This document shows positions 17,601 through 26,750 of a stretch of DNA of 64,000 nucleotides, in pieces. Numbering within the stretch: the stretch's first letter is position 1; the number at the start of each line of letters is the position of its first letter. The notes under the pieces were generated by a model, which was not told where the DNA came from, searched no databases, and saw only the letters and a program-made list of their open reading frames with translations. Location: contig NZ_CP036536.1 of NCBI RefSeq assembly GCF_005222225.1, positions 2,070,001 through 2,134,000 on the forward strand. Direction: 5' to 3'. The position numbers and the translations under genes were made by a program. This DNA comes from Salinimonas lutimaris. GTDB taxonomy: Bacteria; Pseudomonadota; Gammaproteobacteria; Enterobacterales; Alteromonadaceae.

Positions 17601-19482
17601 TTTCCAGCTTTTCGCTGGCTTTGTGCAGCATGGTAAAGTCCATCACCCAGTTTAACGCACCTTCAGCACAGGTAATTTTAAACGGACTTTCATCAATAAC
17701 CCGTAAGCCGAAGTTTTCCAGCATGGGCAGGACGTCTGACAGGTGAATTGGCTCTGCTTTGTGGAACAGTTTCAGCTTAACAATGTCGCTGTTTTTGCCT
17801 TCTTCCTGTGGACGATAGAACAGCATATCCAGTTTGTGGTCCGGATTCAGCGCTTCCAGCTTATCAATATCAATCAGTGCTGCAGTAGGCAGGTTTTGTT
17901 CTTTGTAGCTGCGGCTGAAAGCATTGTTGTATTTACGCTCAATGGCCTTACCGCCCGCTTCGCCGTAGGCCTGGGTGATCGCGTTTGCCAGCCGGTCATT
18001 CCATGTCTTGGTCAGCTCAATAATATTCTGTTCAATTTCTTTCACATCGTATTCCGCGTTGTTGTCCTCGACCCGGGCAATATAATGGGTACGGGCATAC
18101 ACAGATTCAGAAAAGAAAGTGGTAAATTCCACTTCTTCAACTGCGCCCAGTGATGACTTAAGTAATGCCTGTGTTTCTTTACGCAACTCTGTGTTGTAGC
18201 GTTCCCGCGGTACATACACCATACAGGAAAAGAATCGTCCGAATACATCTTTGCGGATAAACAGACGTGTAATACCACGCTCCTGCATCTGGAAAATGCC
18301 CATCACAATCTGGCTGAGTTCATCGGCCGGTGTTTGCAACAGTTCATCCCGTGGATAGGTTTCTACAATATTAACAAATGCCTTAAACGCATGAGTGCCT
18401 TTGTCAAATCCGCTAAGCTCGGTAATTTTGCTGATTTTTTCACGCAAGATAGGCAGCTGGGTCACGCTGGAGTTGTAGAAAGAAGCTGAATACAAGCCCA
18501 GGAAACGGTGTTCACCAATGACCTGCCCTTGCTTGTTAAATACCTTGACCCCCACATAATCCATAAATGCCGGGCGATGGACCCGTGATCGGCTGTTGGT
18601 TTTGGTCAGCATCAGCGGATGTTCGCTCAGAGCTTCTTCTCTGGCTGAGGCTGGCAGTTTAGATAGCAGGCGCTCACGTTCGCTGATGGAGTTTTTCATC
18701 AGGCCCAGGCTGGTATCGTTATTAGGAATCCAGCGGTGATCACCTTCAATCGCCTTCACGTCATAATAGCGGTATCCCATCATGGTGAAGTTGTGGTCGG
18801 CCAGCCAGGTTAAAAAAGAAAGTGCCTGATCAGTATTATGTTTATCAACCGGCCAGTTTAGCTTTTTCACGTTGTCTTTAACGTCAGCCAGCTTGTCGGC
18901 CATTGGTTGCCAGTCGCTGACAGCCAGCGACACTTCAGACACTAGCGAGTGCAGTTCTTTGGTCAGCGCGTCCAGATCCTTTTTGTTGGTCTGGCGGTCA
19001 ACTTCTATAAACAGGACGGTTTCTTTCTCCTGGCCTGTCTTGGCGTGACCTGAATCAACAAAAGCAGCGATATGGTTATCTTTGTTCCGCTCAAGTGCAA
19101 TTGGACTGTGCAGAAAAAGGTGAGCAGTAATATTCAGTCGATTCAGTGCCATACGCACAGAATCAACCAGAAATGGCATATCCTTAACGATAATCTCTAC
19201 AATGGTGTGGCCAGAGTGCCAGCCATGTTTTGAGATTTCCGGATTAAACACCCGAATGTACGGGCTTTGTTTATCAAAATTGTAGAGTACATTCCAAAGG
19301 CTGAGGGTTGCACCATATAAATCGCTATCATTGCGATGTTCGAGATCTTCATTCGATATGTTCTTATACAGAAGTTGCCCGAACTGTTTTACCAACGGCT
19401 TTTGCTTTGCATCCACCTTCTTATCTATGAGCGAGAATACATTATCTAATAGTACAGAGTGCCGCTTAGAGGTGACTGTCAT
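14644..19482 (-). CDS. gdhB: NAD-specific glutamate dehydrogenase, large 180-kDa class
   Basis: Catabolic enzyme converting glutamate to 2-oxoglutarate and ammonia with NAD+. The 1612 residues fit the large bacterial class (Bac_GDH). The N-terminal half carries ACT-like regulatory segments. The catalytic region has [20 protein letters not shown] and [13 protein letters not shown] with the substrate-binding lysines, then [15 protein letters not shown] and the Rossmann-like [12 protein letters not shown]. The C-terminal helical part is typical of this class. It is monocistronic: its own terminator lies at 14600-14620, and a 193-bp gap with another terminator is upstream. Family members are allosterically controlled by amino acids or TCA intermediates; no operator is obvious here. 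Confidence 0.96.
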   Translation of the reverse strand: [1612 protein letters not shown]

Positions 19483-19610
19483 GTATAAACCTTAAATTTT
19501 TTCTTAAGTGCGGAAAAACCTTAGTCATTTTCGCTAAATATCTGGCCCTTTTAAAGCCCTTGTTTAACGAAATATTAACAGCATAGATAACTATGCAAAA
19601 AACGCCTATA

Positions 19611-19634
19611 AAAAAGGGCCTCACGGCCCTTTTT
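19611..19634 (-). terminator. Intrinsic terminator after the MMPL/RND gene
   Basis: AAAAAGGGCC pairs with GGCCCTTTTT around a TCAC loop, a perfect 10-bp stem with U tracts both ways. It follows the stop at 19676 on the minus strand, about 130 bp upstream of gdhB. Confidence 0.9.
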
Positions 19635-19675
19635 TCTGCTTACCTATGCAAAATTATTTTTGCACAATTAAGTGG

Positions 19676-21997
19676 TCAGTCCTCATTCTGGCGAAACCAG
19701 AGTACCCGGGCCAGGGCCGGCAGTACAATGATTGCACCAAGCATGTTCACCACAAACATAAAGGTAAGCAGAATGCCCATGTCCATCTGGAACTTCAGTG
19801 AAGAAAATACCCAGGTACTGACGCCTATTGCCAGCGTAATACCGGTAAACAGCACCGCACTGCCGCGCTCTTTGAGTGCCTGCAAATACGCTTGCTGAAC
19901 CGTGTCTCCGGCTTTTATGCGTGCATTCATGGTAGACAGGATATAAATACCATAATCTACCCCGATCCCCACACCCAGAGCGATAACCGGTAAGGTAGAA
20001 ACGGTTAACCCTATTTGCAGGTAGGTCATCAGTGCCTGCGCCAGAATCGACACTACATAAAGTGGAATAACCACTGACAGTGTCGCCCGCAAAGAACGGA
20101 AACTCAGCAAACACAACAAAATAACAGCACCAAATACATAGGCCATCATTGGTAACTGCGCTTCACTCACCGCCTCATTGGTGGCTGCCATAACCCCTAC
20201 AGGGCCAGAAGCCAGACTGAATTTCAGATCATCAGTTGCATATTCAGCGCGGAATTCCTTTACGGCATCCACGACTCTTGAGATCGTTTCGGCTTTATGG
20301 TCTTCCATAAACAGGATAACCGGCATCACAGAACAGTCACCATTTAACAGGCCCGATGAGGTAGGGATTCGCGAAATGGCCTGTACCAGTGTTTGTTGGT
20401 TACGCGGTAAAACCTGCCAGTTCGCGTTACCTTCGTTGTAACCGGCATTCACCACCTTAGCCACGGAGGCCAGTGATACACCAGACTGAACACCCTCGAC
20501 GTTTTCCATCTTCCACTGAAAATCATCAATGGCCCGCATGACATCATAGGAGGTACAGGCATCACCGGTGGTTTCAACCAGAACAGACAGATAGTCAACG
20601 GTAACCTCGTATTTGTCGGTGATAAGAAAGGTATCCTGGTTGTAGCGAGAATCTTCATGCAGTGCTGGAGCACCGGCATGTAAATCCCCTATCTTCATTT
20701 TTTGTGATTGCACCAGGCCAAAGCCAAATAACAACGCGGTGACAATAAGAATCACATAAGCCGGCTTTTTATCAGCGCAGCTGGCAATCATCTTCCAGAA
20801 ACCCGAGGTATGCGCTTCTTTAGCTTCAAAATCTTCCATGTACTTATGATCAAGATTCAGGAAACTCATTAGCACCGGCAGCAATACCAGGTTAGTCAGA
20901 ATAATGACCGCAACTCCCATACTGGCGGTAATAGCCAGTTCACGAATAATACCGATATCAATGACCAGCAGGGTCATAAATCCCACGGTATCAGACAGCA
21001 GCGCGATGCCGCCGGGGATCAACAAAGTACGAAATGCATGGGTTGATGCCTGTAAAGCAGTTTCACCGGCAACAGCACGCTTTTCGACGGCATTGATCAT
21101 CTGTACGCCGTGAGACACACCAATAGCGAAAACCAGAAACGGTACGAGAATTGACATGGGATCCAGACCAAAGCCCATCACAGTCAGTAAGCCCAGTTGC
21201 CAGATAACCGCAATCACTGAACACAATAGTGGTAGCAGCGTGAGCATGATGCTGCGGGAGAAGAAGTACACCATGACAGCGGTGATAGCCAGGGCCACAG
21301 CAAAAAACAGAACAACATCTTTGGCACCATCAGCTACATCACCAATCATCTTGGCAAAGCCGATGACATGCACCGTGATACGGTCGTTTTCAAACTGGTT
21401 ACGCAGGTCGGTTTCCAGTTGCTGGGCTATCGCGAGCGTATCCAGCGGTTCACCGGTTTCCGGGTCCAGTTCAAGTAACTGGGCGGTGACCATCGCACAG
21501 CTATAGTCATTGGAGACCTGTCGGCCAACAATATTGGCTTTTTCGACATTGTCTGCCACTTTATCCAGCGCTTTTTGGTTCTGGGAATTAAAATCTGCCG
21601 GAATGACAGGCCCCCCGGAGAAGCCCCCTTCTACAATTTCGGTAAACCGGGTAGATGGCGCAAACAGAGATACAACCAGAGAGCGATCAACGCCATTAAT
21701 AAAAAATAACTGGTCGTGCACGTTTTTCAGCGTGTCAAAAAACTCCGTATTGTAGATATTGCCGCTGGTGTCACATACCGAGACATAAATGCCATTGGCG
21801 CCACCAAAATCTTTACGGTGCTCCATATAGGTTTGCATGTAGTCGTGGTTAAGCGGAATATTTTTTTCAAAGCCGGCATCCAGACGCATTTGGGATGCCT
21901 GAAACAATAAGAATGCAGTGGCCAGAATAAACAGGCCGACAACAATCTTTCGGTTGGCGAATACCAGCCTTTCAAGAAAATGGGTAATACCAGACAT
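19676..21997 (-). CDS. MMPL/RND-superfamily inner-membrane transporter
   Basis: A 773-residue RND-superfamily exporter. One N-terminal membrane helix (KIVVGLFILATAFLLFQAS) is followed by a periplasmic loop to about residue 220. A block of helices with a sterol-sensing-like pattern comes next (VVLFFAVALAITAVMVYFF, MSILVPFLVFAIGVSHGVQM), and the arrangement repeats after the second periplasmic loop, ending VVNMLGAIIVLPALARVL. The GVGIGVDYGIYILS motif carries the Asp typical of proton-driven MMPL helices. It is the last gene of the DUF1302-DUF1329-YCF48 set (9-bp gap) and probably provides the energised inner-membrane step. The cargo is unknown; lipids or hydrophobic metabolites are inferred from other clusters of this type. 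Confidence 0.88.
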   Translation of the reverse strand: MSGITHFLERLVFANRKIVVGLFILATAFLLFQASQMRLDAGFEKNIPLNHDYMQTYMEHRKDFGGANGIYVSVCDTSGNIYNTEFFDTLKNVHDQLFFINGVDRSLVVSLFAPSTRFTEIVEGGFSGGPVIPADFNSQNQKALDKVADNVEKANIVGRQVSNDYSCAMVTAQLLELDPETGEPLDTLAIAQQLETDLRNQFENDRITVHVIGFAKMIGDVADGAKDVVLFFAVALAITAVMVYFFSRSIMLTLLPLLCSVIAVIWQLGLLTVMGFGLDPMSILVPFLVFAIGVSHGVQMINAVEKRAVAGETALQASTHAFRTLLIPGGIALLSDTVGFMTLLVIDIGIIRELAITASMGVAVIILTNLVLLPVLMSFLNLDHKYMEDFEAKEAHTSGFWKMIASCADKKPAYVILIVTALLFGFGLVQSQKMKIGDLHAGAPALHEDSRYNQDTFLITDKYEVTVDYLSVLVETTGDACTSYDVMRAIDDFQWKMENVEGVQSGVSLASVAKVVNAGYNEGNANWQVLPRNQQTLVQAISRIPTSSGLLNGDCSVMPVILFMEDHKAETISRVVDAVKEFRAEYATDDLKFSLASGPVGVMAATNEAVSEAQLPMMAYVFGAVILLCLLSFRSLRATLSVVIPLYVVSILAQALMTYLQIGLTVSTLPVIALGVGIGVDYGIYILSTMNARIKAGDTVQQAYLQALKERGSAVLFTGITLAIGVSTWVFSSLKFQMDMGILLTFMFVVNMLGAIIVLPALARVLWFRQNED

Positions 21998-22006
21998 AAT
22001 TCATTC

Positions 22007-23041
22007 TTATTCTACGTTAAGTTGGTGAATACCATTTGCGGTGACGGCCAGCGTATGACCCTTAAACATCACTGCATTGACAATGGCGGCTTTGTCTTTG
22101 ATTTGAGAAACACTAATGCCCTGCGCAGGCTTGCAATTAGCCGGATTCGCGTAGGGCTCAGGCGTACTGACTGGTAACGGACGCTGCATAGTGACAATCA
22201 TGCCGTTGTTACCTAACGCCGCAATTTTCTTCTCATTGATGACCAGAATGGAATTCAGCGTGCTGGTTGAGCAGGTTTTTACATACTCCCATGCCCCCTC
22301 CTCACGCATAACAAAAATGTTGCCGCGTAGCCCTACGGCCAGCATTGTGCTGTCATCAAGAGGTTGAATATCAAAAAATGAACCGGTGTAGTCAACCTGA
22401 TAACGATTCCAGGACTCACCGTTATCATCACTGTAGGCCAGAGCGCCGGCCTCACCAGCCAGGTAAAGTCGTTCACCCACTTGAGTAACCCGGTTCAGGT
22501 GGGGAAGTATAGAGCCCAGCTCCTGTTCATAGAAAGCTTCATCTTCTGCGCGAATTTCTTCCAGGTATTCGCGATCATAAGGGTCAAGCAGGGAGGCATG
22601 TAACTCTGGTTTCCAGTTTTGTCCGCCATCGCGGGTGCGCAGGAATAAACCGTAAGCGCCTATCGCAATACCGTGCTGTGAATTAAAAAAGTGGACATCC
22701 AGAAACGGACGTTCCAGTTTTGGTTTCTCAAATTGTATTTCCCAGGTTTTTCCCTGATCTGCAGAATGGATGATGGTAGCGTCATGGCCGACCGCCCAGA
22801 CATGCTCACCCACCATGGTTGTGGCGGTCAGTGTTGCAGTAGTCGGAACGTCTGCCTGATTGAATTTCTCGCCATCAGCGGACAGTAAAATATGACCACG
22901 CTCACCCACCATAACAACCTGCTTATCAGCGGCAACATCAAGGAGCAAAGACTGCTTAACCAACGGGGCCTGATAGGCGCTTTGTGCGCTGACAGACGCA
23001 CTTAACACCAGGGCAGCCAGTGCTGTCAGTGGTTTTTTCAT
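22007..23041 (-). CDS. YCF48/BNR-repeat periplasmic protein
   Basis: A 344-residue exported beta-propeller-type protein related to YCF48/HCF136. I place the start at MKKPLTALAALVLSASVSAQ (23041), a standard signal peptide; upstream codons in the same frame overlap DUF1329 and look non-coding. Repeats with the BNR pattern appear: SADGEKF, SADQGKTWEIQF, TRDGGQNWKPEL and SDDNGESWNRYQ, each followed by a VGxxG-like turn. A glycosidase role, often given for BNR proteins, is not supported. It lies between DUF1329 and the MMPL transporter, in an order I recall from other clusters, so a periplasmic accessory role in transport is the best inference. Confidence 0.82.
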   Translation of the reverse strand: MKKPLTALAALVLSASVSAQSAYQAPLVKQSLLLDVAADKQVVMVGERGHILLSADGEKFNQADVPTTATLTATTMVGEHVWAVGHDATIIHSADQGKTWEIQFEKPKLERPFLDVHFFNSQHGIAIGAYGLFLRTRDGGQNWKPELHASLLDPYDREYLEEIRAEDEAFYEQELGSILPHLNRVTQVGERLYLAGEAGALAYSDDNGESWNRYQVDYTGSFFDIQPLDDSTMLAVGLRGNIFVMREEGAWEYVKTCSTSTLNSILVINEKKIAALGNNGMIVTMQRPLPVSTPEPYANPANCKPAQGISVSQIKDKAAIVNAVMFKGHTLAVTANGIHQLNVE

Positions 23042-23072
23042 AAGACTATCCTGAAAATAAAGAACACGAGGT

Positions 23073-23100
23073 GAAGATGGCGGGCTCACCAGCCATCTTC
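23073..23100 (-). other. Perfect hairpin between the DUF1329 and YCF48-like genes
   Basis: GAAGATGGC (23073-23081) pairs with GCCATCTTC (23092-23100) around a 10-nt loop. It starts 14 bp after the DUF1329 stop codon. There is no U tract, so it is more likely an mRNA-protecting or processing hairpin than a terminator. It may set the ratio of the two envelope proteins to the downstream transporter. Confidence 0.55.
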
Positions 23101-23114
23101 CAAGGAGTAGAAAT

Positions 23115-24482
23115 TTAACGCTTACCTTCGCGACGAAGAGCCTGTGGTGTAAATTCAACTTCCCGTGGACGTACGGAGAAATCGTACATGTCTTCTTCGT
23201 TGTCCAGACCCAGAGCCAGGTAACGGCGAGAGTTCAGATCATGATAGACATCCAGCGTTGACCAGTAAGTCGGCACCTCATAGTAATTTATACCGTAAGA
23301 CAGACTGACACGATATAGCTCACCACGGTTGTCATACATATCGGCAACCTGGATCTGCCAGCTATCTTCGTCAATGAAGAAGACCCGCTTTTGATAAACA
23401 TGGCGGAATTCGTCTTTAAGCGTCGCTTCAACCACCCATACCCGGTGCTTTTCCCAGCGGGTCAGGTCCGGATTAACATGGTTCGGTGTCAAAATCTCAT
23501 CATAAGTCACCTTGTCGCTATGCAGTTTGTAGTTGTTATAGGCAACATACATTTCTTTTTTGCCTTTCAACTCCCAGTTATAGCGGTTAGGCGACCCGGA
23601 GAACATATCAAAATCATCCGTGGTACGCAGACCATCAGCGGCGGTTCCCGGTGTGTCATAAGCAATATTAGGGGCTGCACGAACCCGGCGCTGACCGGTG
23701 TTGTATGTCCATGCACGACGCGGCTGCTTGATCTGATCCACGGTTTCGTGAACCAGCAGTGCAGTACCCGCTAATCGAGCTGGTTTGGTCACTTTTTGCT
23801 TAAACATAAACAGGATATTTTCTTCATACAGCTCTTCAGGCGTAATGCCTTCTGCTGCATATTTAGTGAGTAGTTGTTCTTCAAAACCAATTACATTGTA
23901 ATCACCGGATGACGTGACCGCCGCCTGTCCTGCATAACGCTCAACCGCCTCACCACGGTAGCGCACGATATGATTCCAGATAGCTTCCATCCCGTTTTGC
24001 GGAATAGGAAACGGAACGCCTTTCACTGCGCCCTTAATACCGTTACCACCTTCAATCAGCTCAGCACGGGTTGCGTTAGCTTTTGAGGCATCGTAAGCAT
24101 CCTGTGGGTTTGACGCACTGCGGCGGGTTGGATACACCGGCATGGTGAAGGTATCCGGATAGGCTTCGAATAACTTCATCTGACCTTCGGATAAAAACTC
24201 CGCGTAGTCTTTATAATTGCTACCAGTAATGGTGAATTCGACTTTGTCATTTGCGTACGGATCGATATGGTGGTCACCAACACTGAATCCTTCCGGTGCT
24301 TTGGTAATACCGCCGTCCCAGGCAGGGATGCTTCCATCAGCATTCGCAGCCATCTCGCCACCTAGTGGTGTCAGGCTGTCGCCTAACTTTTTGGCTTCAT
24401 CTTCCGACACTTTGGCCAGCGAACTTCCCGCTGCCAGCGATAACGACACGGCAGCAGCAATAATTCCAATTTTTCTCATCAT
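23115..24482 (-). CDS. DUF1329 family envelope protein
   Basis: A 455-residue exported protein of the DUF1329 family, which resembles outer-membrane lipoprotein-sorting (LolB-like) folds. The signal peptide is MMRKIGIIAAAVSLSLAAGSSLA. Family hallmarks are LTPLGGEMAANADGSIPAWDGG near the N-terminus, YPTRRSASNPQ, RRAWTYNTGQRRVRAAPNIAYD and the WSTLDVYHDLNSRRY end. There is no lipobox cysteine, so a soluble periplasmic protein is likely. An AAGGAG ribosome site precedes the ATG at 24482; a second ATG one codon later is equally possible. It lies 12 bp after DUF1302. In other bacteria the DUF1302/DUF1329 pair accompanies RND transporters; its biochemical role is not settled. Confidence 0.87.
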   Translation of the reverse strand: MMRKIGIIAAAVSLSLAAGSSLAKVSEDEAKKLGDSLTPLGGEMAANADGSIPAWDGGITKAPEGFSVGDHHIDPYANDKVEFTITGSNYKDYAEFLSEGQMKLFEAYPDTFTMPVYPTRRSASNPQDAYDASKANATRAELIEGGNGIKGAVKGVPFPIPQNGMEAIWNHIVRYRGEAVERYAGQAAVTSSGDYNVIGFEEQLLTKYAAEGITPEELYEENILFMFKQKVTKPARLAGTALLVHETVDQIKQPRRAWTYNTGQRRVRAAPNIAYDTPGTAADGLRTTDDFDMFSGSPNRYNWELKGKKEMYVAYNNYKLHSDKVTYDEILTPNHVNPDLTRWEKHRVWVVEATLKDEFRHVYQKRVFFIDEDSWQIQVADMYDNRGELYRVSLSYGINYYEVPTYWSTLDVYHDLNSRRYLALGLDNEEDMYDFSVRPREVEFTPQALRREGKR

Positions 24483-24494
24483 ATTATTAACTCC

Positions 24495-26561
24495 TTAAAT
24501 CGAGTACTTGATGTTGAAAGACACAAAATCGCGGTCAGACAGCGCGTTGGTGTTACCAATGCCACCCCAAAATGTGTTGTAAGATGCCGTCGCCGACCAG
24601 CGGTTCAGGTAGTCAAACGTCAATGACAGATTGGCAGATTTAGTATCTTCAAGGAACAAAAATAACGGATCAGGCGTAGTACCGTTGACATCGTGCGAGA
24701 AAGTGCCACGAACTCGCAGATTCACGCCTGCCATAATATTGTTGTAATCTGCCACTGCCAGCAGGCGATAGCCCCAGGCACTCTCTGTGGCAAACGGATT
24801 AGTTTCCGGCCCGTTCGACAAACCAATGTGCAACCCCTGGCGACGATTGCCATCCGGTGTCGGCTCTAAAGAAGGTGTACGGGTCGTATTAGGTGCATTC
24901 AAACGAATAACATTGGGATCCGGCATATCCAGAATATTGACATAGCCGGCTTCACCCAACAGGACAAAATTATCAGTACCAAACTTGGGTCCGAATACAT
25001 GAGACACACTAAACTGAGCCTGAACAGTATCCGTTAACAGAAATCCATCGGCATATTCGCCCGGTGCAGTACTCCGACCGATGTTGCCGAGCTGGGAGAT
25101 ACCGTCCAGATCCGGACGCAGACCTGCATTAGCCAGCTGCTGTGGCATGGCTTCGTAAAGCAGTTCAACATCGTCAATCTGTACCGGCTCATCCACACGG
25201 TAAGCTATTTCACCGGCAAGCGCTGTGGTACCAATATTGGTGTTAAAGCTGATGCCGTAGAGTTTGATATCTTCAGGATAAATAAATTGTGTTTTACTGA
25301 ACGCCTGTAGGTCTGTGATATTGTCGCGGGTTAGGGTATTGGTGGCCAGATAGTTGAGGTCGGCACCAATCGCTTCTGCTGAGAAGTCAGACGTAATCCC
25401 TGACGACAGCGGGCGCTGGCTATGATAGTTGATATGATAGAAACTGAACTCAGTTTCATTAAAGTCCTCTGCAAACCAGGTCAGGCGCAAACCAAACTGT
25501 CCCTGATCATCAGCATCAATATGCGCTTCATCAGAGTAACCACGCACCGTAACTTTTGTTGGGTATGCCAGATAGGCTGCTGAAATCTGCGCAGGATCTG
25601 CACCATTACCCAAAGCAGCGCCCAGTTGATTCAGCTGGGTGAGTAAAACATCCAGATTGATGTCCGGGTTGCCGCCAAAACCTAGCTGTACATTATTGCG
25701 CTGACCGCCCTCACCGGCAAAATCATTGGTCGCAAAGTAACTACCAGCCACAGGCAACCAGCTGGCTTCCCATTCATACTGATAATAACCTGAAACGCTG
25801 ACCGTGTCGGTTAAGCCTAGTGAGGCATAGACCATACCCACCGGTATAAATACTTCTTTTAACTCTGCACCTGGCGCCCGGGCACGGGTTACATCCACCG
25901 GGTTAGTGGTATTGATACCATGCTGGATAAAGGTACTTTCGCCCCAGCTGATAACCTGACGCCCTACCCGAACTGTGAGCGGCTTGTCGCCTACCCACCA
26001 GTCACCGTAGAAGAACGCATCCAGCAGGCGAATATCAGCACATAGCAGATCTTTGGCTTCAGAGTCTGCACACAAGTCATAATGTTCACCGGTAATCGGG
26101 TTGGCATAGGCCGTGGTTCCATTTTCCTGTTCAAAATCATAGAACCAGAATCCCCGGAAAAAGAAACCGTAATCACCAAAATTCACATCAAGTTCATGGT
26201 TACCGGCAACCTGAGAAGAAAACGCTTCGCCTGGATCGTGCGCCAGATTTCCTAAGTCCCCGTTGGTCGAGTAGGACCCACCCTGCGCCAGTGCCCACAC
26301 ATCGGCACTGGGATAGATCACATTGGTTGCTGCGTTGTAACCGGTCCAGTCAAACTGGGGAAAGTTACTTTGCCCTATCAGATCATAATCCCGGCTTTCA
26401 GTACGAATACTGGTTGCCAGCGTAAAAGTTGAGTCCAAAGTGACACTTGCGTCACCGATTTGCCAATTGGCCGCATTGGCGGATTGTGTCGCGACACCCA
26501 GTAAGGCAATTACACCAGCTGCAACGGGTGACTTTTTAAATGCGCGAAGCCTTGTTGTCAT
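24495..26561 (-). CDS. DUF1302 family outer-membrane barrel protein
   Basis: A 688-residue putative outer-membrane beta-barrel. I choose MTTRLRAFKKSPVAAGVIAL as the start (26561) because GGGAG lies at good spacing and the signal peptide follows, ending SANAA; an upstream ATG at 26615 adds unlikely residues. Alternating amphipathic strands fill the body (FGLRLTWFAEDFNETEFSFY, TALAGEIAYRV), and the protein ends DRDFVSFNIKYSI, with the C-terminal aromatic/hydrophobic pattern of BAM substrates. The motif GRQVISWGEST matches the DUF1302 family. It is the first gene of the four-gene set, probably the outer-membrane pore for the MMPL partner. Confidence 0.87.
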   Translation of the reverse strand: MTTRLRAFKKSPVAAGVIALLGVATQSANAANWQIGDASVTLDSTFTLATSIRTESRDYDLIGQSNFPQFDWTGYNAATNVIYPSADVWALAQGGSYSTNGDLGNLAHDPGEAFSSQVAGNHELDVNFGDYGFFFRGFWFYDFEQENGTTAYANPITGEHYDLCADSEAKDLLCADIRLLDAFFYGDWWVGDKPLTVRVGRQVISWGESTFIQHGINTTNPVDVTRARAPGAELKEVFIPVGMVYASLGLTDTVSVSGYYQYEWEASWLPVAGSYFATNDFAGEGGQRNNVQLGFGGNPDINLDVLLTQLNQLGAALGNGADPAQISAAYLAYPTKVTVRGYSDEAHIDADDQGQFGLRLTWFAEDFNETEFSFYHINYHSQRPLSSGITSDFSAEAIGADLNYLATNTLTRDNITDLQAFSKTQFIYPEDIKLYGISFNTNIGTTALAGEIAYRVDEPVQIDDVELLYEAMPQQLANAGLRPDLDGISQLGNIGRSTAPGEYADGFLLTDTVQAQFSVSHVFGPKFGTDNFVLLGEAGYVNILDMPDPNVIRLNAPNTTRTPSLEPTPDGNRRQGLHIGLSNGPETNPFATESAWGYRLLAVADYNNIMAGVNLRVRGTFSHDVNGTTPDPLFLFLEDTKSANLSLTFDYLNRWSATASYNTFWGGIGNTNALSDRDFVSFNIKYSI

Positions 26562-26629
26562 GTTTTTATTCTCCCAAGTTGACGTTTTGGTGATGCAGGT
26601 CTTTGGACCAACCATAACGATTAACTAAA

Positions 26630-26657
26630 TATTTACATCATTTTTAAACTTTCGCAA
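26630..26657 (-). promoter_or_regulatory. Possible promoter of the DUF1302 operon
   Basis: On the minus strand TTGCGA (26652-26657) and TAAATA (26630-26635) are 16 bp apart, giving a start roughly 60 nt upstream of the DUF1302 ATG. The match is moderate and the region is AT-rich, so this is tentative. Confidence 0.35.
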
Positions 26658-26750
26658 GAACAAATCCTACCAGTTAACATCTTGAATAACGCAAAGCGAT
26701 TCAATTAGTTAATGGACTACTATAAAAATGGTTGATGATTTGCGTTTTTG

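Noticed and set aside
22007..23041. Glycosidase or sialidase function for the BNR-repeat protein
   Set aside because: BNR-type turns occur in YCF48-like propellers without any catalytic residues, and the operon points to envelope transport.
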